Shown: positions 22,805 through 30,634 of the stretch, piece by piece
Layout of the letters: each line of letters begins with the position of its first letter
Numbering within the stretch: the stretch's first letter is position 1
From: a virus
Reading direction: 5' to 3' (one strand)
Length of the DNA stretch: 32,104 nt
Virus record (IMG/VR): IMGVR_UViG_3300025420_000015
Location: 1-32,104 of that record
Program-made: the position numbers and the translations under genes
Notes under the pieces: model-generated
What the model was told of the DNA's origin: nothing
Database searches by the model: none
The model's input: the letters and a program-made list of their open reading frames with translations, nothing else

Positions 22805-25800
22805 TTAATCAGAAAATAAATCAAATAAGTTTGTAGTAGTTTGATTGCACACATCAGGCATCATCCAATTCACTCCATCATATAATCTTTCTATTGCTGG
22901 TAATATCTGTTTTTCAAACATCTTTTCTTTATCTACAACTAGTTTTGTAAATTCTTTAGGGTATTCACTAGGATAAGCAATGGCATCTAAACCATATACA
23001 TTCTTCTTGAGATATACCCATTTAACCTTTTGATTTGAATTTATTCTCTCGTATTTATCTTCGATTTTTAATAATTTCAAGAGTAAATTATATGCAATTG
23101 CTGCTTTTACATGCACTGGTGTTCCTGATTCGAATTTTGTCAGTGTTGAAGTCTTCGCATATTTTTCATAATTGTTTACTGAAATACGAAACGCCATATC
23201 ATCCAAACTTAATTGTTTAAAATCATCATACACCTTTATATACACTTCATTTGTAGACTTTAATGTTTTCAAAGATAATAAAGTATTCATTATCCGTTTG
23301 ATAAATTCTTTAACTTCCTTAGATATTGTAGATTTCGCAACTTCAACTCCAACATATTTAAATTCATCAGTTTTCTTACCTTCTTTATCATTGATGTGTA
23401 ATATATAACGTTTTTTCATCAAAAATACTCCTGCATCCGCAATAACTTCTCTTTTAAATACGAATCTTGGATCAGTAGTATGCAATTCTCGTTTTGCCCA
23501 CACATTAATCTCATCGTTTAATACATTGTCAATCTCATCAATAACAATAGCCGCATCTTTTGCGATATCACCATTATCTTCTAATAGTTTATAATTTTTA
23601 ATATCTAGTATTGGTGCAACAGTCAAGTAAATTGAATTATGGACTAATATATCATTTGCAAAATATGTTTGTTCCACTGGATTTTCTGTATCCATTTCAA
23701 AATCGTATACATATTCATCATCGAAAACATCAAGCTGTTCTACTTTAAATTTATCTGTAATTATAGTTTTAAGTATGCTCGTTATATTATCTGATATATA
23801 CAATATTTTATCACTTTCTGCAATTTCTTTAGGTGATATTCTTGTTAGTTTATCATTCCTAACAACTACCATATCATGATCTTCCGTTATGACCACACTT
23901 TTACCGTCTACCGTAATCTTATATCGTTTCTTGGTTACTTTATGCCGAATTATGTGTTTAATTTTACCATAAACTGGTATATTATTTTTATATGTTAAAA
24001 TTTCTATACCATTAGTATGTTTCATTTCATGTCCAGATGATGTTTTTAGAATGATATTATCATTATTCTCCCAAAGTTTTTCTATTGTATCCTCACCATT
24101 CTTGTGTCGAATTATACTATCAAAAGCTACTGAGTCCGTATCACCGTACACCACAATACTTTTACCTGTCACTCCGTATTTTTCCTTTGCGTGGCGATCT
24201 ACAATATTTGCAGCCTCTTGTCCAACTGCTCTACCCGTTGCGGTGACTGATCTTGCAGCATCAATATCCGCAAAAATACAGTAATTATTCGCAAACGCCC
24301 CATATAAAGAATTAAGAAAAATCTTTACAGTATATTGCAAAGTGTCAAGATAAATAAGTTCATATTCATCTTCGTCGGTTTTCATTTTTTTCTTATCTAT
24401 TTTTTTATATTTTGCTTTTGCATCTACTCGTTTTGTATAAAGATCGTCAACTAATTTTGGAATGATGCCTTTATTTTTTTGTGAATATATTACATTAGCA
24501 TTTGATATACACATCTGTTCACTTATCAAAAACTTTTTCAATTTTGATATAGAGAGTGTATAAGATTTTCCTGTTACCAATACCAATTCCGCAACATCAT
24601 CAGGATTATTAAAATCAGGATTGTTTATAAGTTTTCCCACTTTTGTCTCTGGTGATATGTTTAATGTAATAATGGTGTTTGGGTATAGACTATTAGCATC
24701 GAAGCTTACAATGGCTTCCTGGAGTCCTGTAATAGGCTCTCTGACGAATCCACCAGGAAGTTCACCATTAAGATTAGGAGGGAATGTCGGAATGGTTAAT
24801 CCTTCCTTTTTAGCTTGAATTGCAATAGCACCAACAACCAATGTTACTTTACCCAAAGCACTTTCAAAGTTCGAACAACCTTGGTATGAAAGCAATCTTG
24901 CGATTTGAATATATTTTAATTTCTCCTCAAGTTTAACAAGCAATGCAACATCTTGAATATTATACTCAACAAAATTTTTCCAATCTGTGTCTGCTAATGT
25001 CGAAAGATTTGTGGCATTTATTTCCAATTTCCCTTCGTTCAATTCTACTTCTCCAATATAATTTAATTTATACGATTCTCGTTTATCTCTTGCGAAGGTT
25101 TTATATAATAACATATAGTCCAATATACTCACGCCTTGGATATGCCATTTTATAAATTGTTGTCCAAAGTCATTTGTTGCATTAGATGAATATAGTTTTC
25201 TGAATGGTGAAAGTCTTTTTGCTGCTGCTTCACCCATAACATTAGTAATACGATTGATTATATATGGAACGTCAAAACCATCACAATTATGGGTTTTTAT
25301 ACCATTACACACAAAATAATGAGTGGACGTTTCAATATCTGCCATTTCTGTGGGGGTTTCGGTTTTATATATTTTTCTTATTTTTACTAAAATATTATCT
25401 TCCTTGATAAAGTATTTAATTTTATCACTAGAATTATTACATTTTTCAAAAAAACATACCCCTCCATCAATTTTTCTATTTGGGTGTATAATATCAAGAC
25501 CACGTAGAAAACTTTCATTTTCTAATATAAAAGGTATCCTATTTAATGTTTTAGTTTTTGTAGATATTACATTATTCCACAATAATAATTGTTGTAAATT
25601 TGATAAGTTTTCTTCTATGCTATTACAGACGCCTAACGTTTTTTGGATATTAGAAAAACATCCATCGCCATCAACCAAACCTGAATAAAAACTTTTAAAT
25701 TGTTCATAAGATAGCATCGATATTGGGGTTATTGATATTTTTTTCTTGTTGTTTATATCGTAAATAAAAGGCAATAATATCCCAATTTTATTATTAACCG

Positions 25801-27367
25801 TCAAAGATTTATAATAACAACCATCCTTTACCTTTTGTGGTTTAGATAATTTTAATTGTTTATTGAATATTTTATTATATTTGTCAGTATAATATTCTGT
25901 GACTTCTTTATAAACACTACTATATGTATTCGAAAATTCTTTAAAATCTATACATCCATCAGTAAAAGTAAACCCGATAAATTTTAAAATATCATTATCT
26001 ATAATCTCGTCTATATCAACATCAAATCCCCCCCCATTAGTTGGGCAAAATTTTATTACAGATTCACCAGAAATATATTCTAAAATCATATCATCAGGAA
26101 TATATTTTTGTAGATTTTTATAATTCCAACCTTTACGTCTCCAAAATTTGTTGCTGTGCCAATACTCTGGTTTTATTATTTCTTTAACTGGAGTATTCTT
26201 TAAATAATTTCTAATTTTTTCAGACTTTATGATAAAATCGAAATATTCATAGTTTTTTATATTTTCAAAATTTTCTATTATATATTTTTTATACGTTAAA
26301 TTTTGGTTGTTGTTTATTCTTTTATTAAGGACTATATAACAATCATCATTTAAATCTATATTTTTTAGTTTTGTGTCTTCTATTGTCCGATATAAAGAAT
26401 TTTGGTTTTTATACAATTCCCTTCCTTTTTTACAAATCGGAAAAATATGCTCATTTGAGCAAAATATAGTATTGCCAAATTCTGTCTCTATACAATATTC
26501 ATCTTTGTTTCCTGTATCCTTAAAATCAACAACTTTGTTACTATCTCCATTAGCATCAAAAAGTTTGCTCCCCTTCTTTACATCACCAAATTTTATGATC
26601 TTATCAGTATTCCAAATATATTGATTCTTAGAAATACAATTCCAACCGACGAGAATATCCGGGTGATCTCTTTTCCAATGTTTAATAAATCCGTCTAACA
26701 ATTCAAATTCTGAATCACACTTATGATAATAGACATTGGATTTTGTGGGTGTATAATCTTTAACCCCCCAAGTATGATATTCATTAGATATTGAATCATA
26801 AACAGTAATCAACAATACTGGAAATTTTGCATCAGAAGGATTTGGAAATTCTTGGGTTTGATAACAAGAACTCATGATTCTCGACCATTCCTTGGTTTCC
26901 TCGTCCATTACAGTATACGAATCTTTGTCTAGTGTTAATAAATCTCCAACACATACAGTAGATATTTCTCCATCATTCCTTTTTACTTCGACTTTATGTT
27001 GGTCACTAAAACGGTTACACTTAGTTTCTATGTCTATATAGAAAACCTTTAATGCAAACTTACTAAAATCCTTATCATCAATCTTATCGTAATATTCATC
27101 AATTAGATATTGTTGTTCAACTGGAAGGTTATTAAATATCCGTTCGTTTGGATTAAATTTAACATACTCTTTTCTCTCATAAGAATTTTTAAAATTTTTA
27201 CGAAACAATGGTGTTTTAAAAATTGATAGACCGTCTTTAGCATCTTCCCTTTCAACATATAGATAAGGTTTATAGGGTATTTCTGTATCTATTCTATCTC
27301 CATCTGGTGTCCAAGTTCTGAGATACACCAATCCCTCTTTACTGTCGTAATAACAATTTCTATACAT
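22805..27367 (-). CDS. 43: Family B DNA polymerase (T4 gp43-like) with two inteins
   Basis: 1520-residue precursor. Exo I is YIDIET (110-115). A 57-residue unexplained insertion (about 116-172) follows, then EFPNPSDAKFPVLLITVYD. Exo II reads ILVGWN/CDGFDVPYIINR, interrupted by a 451-residue LAGLIDADG intein (C244-N694). Exo III is EYNIQDVALL (Y802, D806). Polymerase motif A is VSFDANSLYPN (D890), motif B is KIFLNSLYGAFAN (about 1015-1027), and motif C is YGDTD/SIYLTV, interrupted by a 166-residue mini-intein (S1079-N1244). The mature protein would be 903 residues, close to T4 gp43 (898). Both exonuclease and polymerase active sites depend on splicing. A sigma-70-like promoter is at 27375-27402. 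Confidence 0.95.
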   Translation of the reverse strand: MYRNCYYDSKEGLVYLRTWTPDGDRIDTEIPYKPYLYVEREDAKDGLSIFKTPLFRKNFKNSYERKEYVKFNPNERIFNNLPVEQQYLIDEYYDKIDDKDFSKFALKVFYIDIETKCNRFSDQHKVEVKRNDGEISTVCVGDLLTLDKDSYTVMDEETKEWSRIMSSCYQTQEFPNPSDAKFPVLLITVYDSISNEYHTWGVKDYTPTKSNVYYHKCDSEFELLDGFIKHWKRDHPDILVGWNCISKNQYIWNTDKIIKFGDVKKGSKLFDANGDSNKVVDFKDTGNKDEYCIETEFGNTIFCSNEHIFPICKKGRELYKNQNSLYRTIEDTKLKNIDLNDDCYIVLNKRINNNQNLTYKKYIIENFENIKNYEYFDFIIKSEKIRNYLKNTPVKEIIKPEYWHSNKFWRRKGWNYKNLQKYIPDDMILEYISGESVIKFCPTNGGGFDVDIDEIIDNDILKFIGFTFTDGCIDFKEFSNTYSSVYKEVTEYYTDKYNKIFNKQLKLSKPQKVKDGCYYKSLTVNNKIGILLPFIYDINNKKKISITPISMLSYEQFKSFYSGLVDGDGCFSNIQKTLGVCNSIEENLSNLQQLLLWNNVISTKTKTLNRIPFILENESFLRGLDIIHPNRKIDGGVCFFEKCNNSSDKIKYFIKEDNILVKIRKIYKTETPTEMADIETSTHYFVCNGIKTHNCDGFDVPYIINRITNVMGEAAAKRLSPFRKLYSSNATNDFGQQFIKWHIQGVSILDYMLLYKTFARDKRESYKLNYIGEVELNEGKLEINATNLSTLADTDWKNFVEYNIQDVALLVKLEEKLKYIQIARLLSYQGCSNFESALGKVTLVVGAIAIQAKKEGLTIPTFPPNLNGELPGGFVREPITGLQEAIVSFDANSLYPNTIITLNISPETKVGKLINNPDFNNPDDVAELVLVTGKSYTLSISKLKKFLISEQMCISNANVIYSQKNKGIIPKLVDDLYTKRVDAKAKYKKIDKKKMKTDEDEYELIYLDTLQYTVKIFLNSLYGAFANNYCIFADIDAARSVTATGRAVGQEAANIVDRHAKEKYGVTGKSIVVYGDTDSVAFDSIIRHKNGEDTIEKLWENNDNIILKTSSGHEMKHTNGIEILTYKNNIPVYGKIKHIIRHKVTKKRYKITVDGKSVVITEDHDMVVVRNDKLTRISPKEIAESDKILYISDNITSILKTIITDKFKVEQLDVFDDEYVYDFEMDTENPVEQTYFANDILVHNSIYLTVAPILDIKNYKLLEDNGDIAKDAAIVIDEIDNVLNDEINVWAKRELHTTDPRFVFKREVIADAGVFLMKKRYILHINDKEGKKTDEFKYVGVEVAKSTISKEVKEFIKRIMNTLLSLKTLKSTNEVYIKVYDDFKQLSLDDMAFRISVNNYEKYAKTSTLTKFESGTPVHVKAAIAYNLLLKLLKIEDKYERINSNQKVKWVYLKKNVYGLDAIAYPSEYPKEFTKLVVDKEKMFEKQILPAIERLYDGVNWMMPDVCNQTTTNLFDLFSD
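23636..24133 (-). other. Mini-intein in polymerase motif C (YGDTD/S)
   Basis: 166 residues, S1079-N1244, beginning SVAFDSIIRHKNGEDTIEKL and ending TYFANDILVHN before Ser. Ser is both the N-terminal nucleophile and the +1 residue. The histidine block reads VVITEDHDMVVV. There is no endonuclease domain. The insertion point is the same as in the 'pol-c' inteins of archaeal family B polymerases. Confidence 0.92.
25286..26638 (-). other. LAGLIDADG intein in polymerase Exo II
   Basis: 451 residues, C244-N694, beginning CISKNQYIWN and ending HYFVCNGIKTHN before Cys. Block B is FCSNEHIFPI. The inserted homing endonuclease has two LAGLIDADG-type motifs, LKFIGFTFTDGCID (461-474) and FYSGLVDGDGCFS (560-572). 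Acidic residues are kept in both (D470; D566/D568), so it may be an active endonuclease. Confidence 0.93.
26852..27022 (-). other. Intein-like insertion remnant after polymerase Exo I
   Basis: About 57 residues (116-172) separate DIET from the normal continuation EFPNPSDAKFP. The insert includes KVEVKRNDGEISTVCVGDLLTLD, which looks like the second half of an intein block A, preceded by a Cys (C117) 8 residues before it. No histidine block or terminal HN follows. It may be a decayed intein that was shortened in frame. Confidence 0.45.
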
Positions 27368-27374
27368 TTCTCAA

Positions 27375-27402
27375 ATTATAATCCCCTTCCGCAAAAAATC
27401 AA
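27375..27402 (-). promoter_or_regulatory. Sigma-70-like promoter of DNA polymerase gene
   Basis: On the minus strand, -35 TTGATT (27397-27402), 16-bp spacer, -10 TATAAT (27375-27380), 7 bp before the ATG. The spacing is the same as in the gp32 promoter. The transcript would be nearly leaderless, or would start from upstream read-through. Confidence 0.55.
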
Positions 27403-27410
27403 ACTACTTC

Positions 27411-28664
27411 TTATGCGTTATATGGAATCTCTGATAAAAACTTTCTATCAGGCGATCCATAAGGAGTAAAGTATGCTTCGTAATGTTTTTGGAGATTTTC
27501 TGGAGATTCTAGCCAATATTTATCTGCTATTGCTCTGTGTTTTTTCACCAAGTCTGCATATCTCGTTTGATCTTTTAGTGCGTATTTTACTTGGTCTATA
27601 AACTCATCTCCCGTATCATATTTTAAAATCGCATCAGAATACGTACACATATTCGGACAAATTACAGGAATACCAAGAGCACCACCTTCAATTAATTTTA
27701 TGTTGCTTTTTGCAAAATTAAAGTTATTTTTTTGTAAAGCAGCAAAGCAAAGTTGTGTTCCAGAATTTGCCATTGCTTCCGGGAAATTAGGCAGGTCAAC
27801 CCAAGGACTATGAATAATCTCACCACTATCTATAAATGGTTTCAATGGTAATGGATAAGAGCCATAGAACTGCCAAGTATATTCTTTTCTAGTTTTAATT
27901 ACTGCTTGAACAATTGCCTCGAAATCATCCTTTTGGTTTACACGATTAACAACATCAACATGAGTTCCTGATGCGAATATAGAAATTACAGGTTTCTTTT
28001 TATTCTTTTCAAATTTCTTTACCATGTCCCCCAAATTGTAATACCTATCAAACCACCATTTCAACAAGTAATTAGGAATAACGGTAACGTTTTTGTTGTT
28101 CGTTTTACTCTTGAAATAATCTGCCATGAAGTCACATGTCACAGTAATTTCCTCGCATAATTCGAGGATATCAACAATACTACCACGAATAGAAGGATCA
28201 ACAAAAGCATCTCTATTTCTATTATACATTGGGATATCCTCATGGAATACTATATCATCAATCTCGTAAATAAGTTTGAATCCATATTTCTGTGAATAAG
28301 ATTTCAACATTTTTACAAACTCTTTTTGTATTGGAGTAGCTTGTCTTTGAAGTTTTACGGCTTTAACTCCAGTATAAAATCTTTCATCAAGAATCATTGT
28401 AGTAGATTCCATAATTACTGCTTTGTTGTATAGGTTCAACATTAAATTTGGAGCCATACAACGATACCAACTACAACCACCATAATCCGCCATATAATTT
28501 ACTGCTCTTGGTAATCCTTGTCCTGGAATATCCATAGAGGGTGGTTGTGGTGCGGATTTCGTAGTTATTATATGATTTATGTGTGATGTTGAAGGAATAT
28601 ACGGAAGTCCTATTGGAGCACCTAACATATTATGCAATCCAGTATCTACGGTAGAATGAGTCAT
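27411..28664 (-). CDS. Glycosyltransferase, GT-B fold
   Basis: 417 residues from ATG 28664, with TATAAATA (28674-28681) upstream. The N-terminal domain has YMADYGGCSWYRCMAPNLMLN and FKLIYEIDDIVFHEDIPMYN, the 'IDD' block common in phage glycosyltransferases. The linker is VTVIPNYLLKWWFDRYY. The C-terminal nucleotide-sugar domain has KPVISIFASGTHVDVVN, the WQFYGSYP strand and the donor-binding block NIKLIEGGALGIPVICPNMCTYSDAI. It has no membrane segment or signal peptide, so it acts in the cytoplasm. It lies between a thymidylate-synthase-family remnant and the polymerase, where T4-like phages keep DNA-modification genes. It could glucosylate hydroxymethylated bases, or instead modify a virion protein or host glycan. 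Confidence 0.8.
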   Translation of the reverse strand: MTHSTVDTGLHNMLGAPIGLPYIPSTSHINHIITTKSAPQPPSMDIPGQGLPRAVNYMADYGGCSWYRCMAPNLMLNLYNKAVIMESTTMILDERFYTGVKAVKLQRQATPIQKEFVKMLKSYSQKYGFKLIYEIDDIVFHEDIPMYNRNRDAFVDPSIRGSIVDILELCEEITVTCDFMADYFKSKTNNKNVTVIPNYLLKWWFDRYYNLGDMVKKFEKNKKKPVISIFASGTHVDVVNRVNQKDDFEAIVQAVIKTRKEYTWQFYGSYPLPLKPFIDSGEIIHSPWVDLPNFPEAMANSGTQLCFAALQKNNFNFAKSNIKLIEGGALGIPVICPNMCTYSDAILKYDTGDEFIDQVKYALKDQTRYADLVKKHRAIADKYWLESPENLQKHYEAYFTPYGSPDRKFLSEIPYNA

Positions 28665-28690
28665 ATTATGTTTTATTTATAATTCTAAAT

Positions 28691-28893
28691 CTAAATTGCA
28701 ACCTGATATTTTATATGATTTGAACTTTTATACCCCTTTAAAATGGTATCAGTATATTCCCAATCAAAAATAGATGTAAACTTAGGAGTTTCTATTGTTG
28801 GTAAATCATATGTATCTTGAGTTAACTGCAATTTAACACCTTCGATATGCGATCTATAAATATGTGCATCCATTAGGAATCCAATCAATTTAC
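28691..28893 (-). pseudogene. thyA: C-terminal fragment of thymidylate-synthase-family gene
   Basis: About 67 codons reading LIGFLMDAHIYRSHIEGVKLQL, then LPTIETPKFTSIFDWEYTDTILKGYKSSNHIKYQVAI and stop. This is the end of a ThyA-family protein: DAHIY is the nucleotide-binding HxY block, and GY...IK..VAI is the conserved C-terminus. The catalytic Cys region, the folate site and most of the protein are absent. Similarity runs up to the left boundary of the insertion sequence at 28893/28894. The first in-frame ATG is at 28873 (60 residues), but such a product could not be an enzyme. In T4-like phages the same family includes dCMP hydroxymethylase (gp42), which the surviving tail does not exclude. 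Confidence 0.85.
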
Positions 28894-28911
28894 ATTAGGG
28901 AGGTAAGAAAG

Positions 28912-28934
28912 CCCACTGATCTTTAGTCAGTGGG
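28912..28934. repeat. Left-end hairpin of the IS element
   Basis: 8-bp perfect stem (CCCACTGA with TCAGTGGG) around loop TCTTTAG. It has the same loop as the right-end hairpin and is the expected recognition site for the Y1 transposase on single-stranded DNA. Confidence 0.85.
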
Positions 28935-28939
28935 ATGAA

Positions 28940-29335
28940 TTACCCCTGATTTTCTATATAAGATTTAATAGTTTCAGGATTTGAATTACCTATTGAACAT
29001 ACAAAATATCCATCAGCCCATAATATTTCTTTCTTCCAATAGTATTTCTTAAGAATATCAGAATATAATCTCCACATTTTATTTGTAGTTTCTTGTTTTA
29101 AATGCCTTACTATTTGTGATATAGACAATGAAGGTTCATATGTAATCATAAAATGTATATGATCTTTGTCTGTTTCATGTTGTATAATATGATATTTGGA
29201 TTCTATTGTATTCAATATATTCTTTAATCCAATATCTAAAGTATTAATATTAAAACATTTCCTTCTATATTTCGTAAAAAAAATTAAATGACATAATAAT
29301 AACGATTTGCTTCGATTTTTTGTACAATATTGCAT
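28940..29335 (-). CDS. tnpA: IS200/IS605 transposase TnpA (Y1 HUH)
   Basis: 131 residues from ATG 29335. An upstream ATG at 29365 would overlap tnpB and adds a hydrophobic stretch alien to the family, while MQYCTKNRSKSLLLCHLIFFTKYRRK aligns with the usual TnpA N-terminus. The HUH motif is H59-I60-H61 (DHIHFMI), and the catalytic tyrosine is Y126 in ETIKSYIENQG. The length is typical of the family (130-155). As a dimer it excises and inserts single-stranded DNA at the hairpin ends, which suits a phage with much single-stranded replication intermediate. It appears intact. Confidence 0.93.
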   Translation of the reverse strand: MQYCTKNRSKSLLLCHLIFFTKYRRKCFNINTLDIGLKNILNTIESKYHIIQHETDKDHIHFMITYEPSLSISQIVRHLKQETTNKMWRLYSDILKKYYWKKEILWADGYFVCSIGNSNPETIKSYIENQG

Positions 29336-29349
29336 AAATATAATTATAC

Positions 29350-30609
29350 ATGATAGTGAAAGCATATAAGTTTAGACTTTATCCTACAGAAGAACAAAAG
29401 GTTCTTCTATCCAAACATTTTGGATGCGTAAGATTAACTTATAATTGGGCTTTAGATTATAAAACAAAACACTATAAAGAAACTAAAGAAAATATACATT
29501 GGAAGTTCCTTTCTTCATCTAAAGATTTTTTTAATTATAAAAATGAAAATTCCTTCATAAAAGAAGTTAATAGCCAGTCTATAATATCCGCTATCGGAAA
29601 TCTGGATAATGCGTATAAGAACTTCTTTGAAGGTAGAGCGGAATTTCCTAAACATAAAGAGAAACATAATAAACAATCCTTTCAAGTTCCTCAACATGGT
29701 AAAATTGACATCAAAAAGGGACTACTTTTAATACCAAAATTCAAAGGCGGTATTAAATGCATCTTCCATAGAGAAATTCCAAATGGAAAACACGGAACTT
29801 ATACGGTTAGTAAAAATAGAGCAGGAGAATATCATGTATCAGTCATGATACATACTGATATTAAACCAAAAGATAAATTACCAATGAAAAATGCTATTGG
29901 TTTAGATTTTGGATTAAAAACTTTTATTACTACATCCAAAGGAGAATCTATAAAATCTCCTTTGTTCTTTAAGAAATCAAAAAGAAAACTAAGAATCAAA
30001 CAAAGACAACTTTCAAAAACAAAAAAACATGGTAAAAATAGAAACAAAAAAAGAATAAAAGTAGCTAGACTATATAACAAAATAACAAACCAAAGACAGG
30101 ACTTCTTACATAAACTAAGTCACAAATTAATCAGTGATAATCAAATTGATACTATTTGTATTGAGGACTTAAACATAGAAGCAATGAAAAAACTTTGGGG
30201 TAACAAGATCAGTGATCTATCATGGTATACTTTCACAACAATGTTAGCTTATAAAGCAGACTTGTATGGTAAAAATATCATTAAAATAGGTAGATTTGAT
30301 CCTAGTAGTAAATTATGTTCTAAATGTGGACACATATACAGAAATCTTTCTTTAAAAGAAAGAACTTGGACATGTTCAAGTTGTCATACCACTCATAATA
30401 GAGACATTAATGCTGCTATAAATATAAGAGATTTTGGTATGAATAAATACCAACTAAGTAGGGAACCTACTGATGTAATGCCTTTGGAGAAGAAAGCTCT
30501 GGCTAGAAGAAATCGAAAGAAATCTTCTAGTGAAACTGGATTCGATGAATTAGGAAAAAAGAAGTTCTTTTTAGAACCGAAGCCCATCCGATCTTTAGTC
30601 GGTGGGTAG
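29350..30609 (+). CDS. tnpB: RNA-guided nuclease TnpB of the IS element
   Basis: 419 residues, full length. The N-terminus is typical (MIVKAYKFRLYPTEEQKVLL, then FGCVRLTYNWAL). RuvC-like active site: D186 in IGLDFGLKTF, E272 in ICIEDLNIEAM and D352 in HNRDINAAINI. The zinc ribbon is C323/C326 with C342/C345 (CSKCGH, CSSCH). All catalytic residues are present, so it is probably active. The family uses a right-end (omega) RNA to cut DNA next to the element's target motif, which restores the element after excision. The stop codon overlaps the foot of the right-end hairpin. Confidence 0.94.
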   Translation: MIVKAYKFRLYPTEEQKVLLSKHFGCVRLTYNWALDYKTKHYKETKENIHWKFLSSSKDFFNYKNENSFIKEVNSQSIISAIGNLDNAYKNFFEGRAEFPKHKEKHNKQSFQVPQHGKIDIKKGLLLIPKFKGGIKCIFHREIPNGKHGTYTVSKNRAGEYHVSVMIHTDIKPKDKLPMKNAIGLDFGLKTFITTSKGESIKSPLFFKKSKRKLRIKQRQLSKTKKHGKNRNKKRIKVARLYNKITNQRQDFLHKLSHKLISDNQIDTICIEDLNIEAMKKLWGNKISDLSWYTFTTMLAYKADLYGKNIIKIGRFDPSSKLCSKCGHIYRNLSLKERTWTCSSCHTTHNRDINAAINIRDFGMNKYQLSREPTDVMPLEKKALARRNRKKSSSETGFDELGKKKFFLEPKPIRSLVGG

Positions 30610-30634
30610 TTCACATCATTCACTTCTATTGTTT
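30450..30634 (+). ncRNA. Predicted omega RNA with guide (approximate limits)
   Basis: By analogy with other IS200/IS605 elements, the guide RNA scaffold comes from the 3' end of tnpB plus the right-end hairpin, and the guide is the DNA right after the element. Here that would be about 30615-30634, which is the 5' end of the broken thyA-like gene. The 5' limit is a guess; only the right boundary follows from the sequence. Confidence 0.4.
30583..30606. repeat. Right-end hairpin of the IS element
   Basis: Stem CCCA(T)CCGA with TCGGTGGG, loop TCTTTAG. One unpaired T bulges from the stem, as in IS608 ends; the left hairpin lacks this bulge. It overlaps the last codons of tnpB. Confidence 0.85.

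Larger units (their letters stand above)
28894..30614. mobile_element. IS200/IS605-family insertion sequence, complete
   Basis: 1721 bp with divergent tnpA (minus) and tnpB (plus), and subterminal hairpins at each end rather than terminal inverted repeats. At the left, TTAC (28890-28893) precedes the element, and the guide AAAG (28908-28911) abuts the left hairpin, as in IS608. At the right, the guide GAAG (30579-30582) abuts the right hairpin and pairs by the same rule with TCAC (30611-30614), which I take as the right cleavage site. It lies within the remains of a thyA-like gene and appears intact and potentially mobile. Confidence 0.85.

Noticed and set aside
29336-29365. Upstream ATG 29365 as the tnpA start
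   Set aside because: It would overlap tnpB by 16 bp and add a hydrophobic decapeptide not seen in the family; ATG 29335 aligns with the normal N-terminus.
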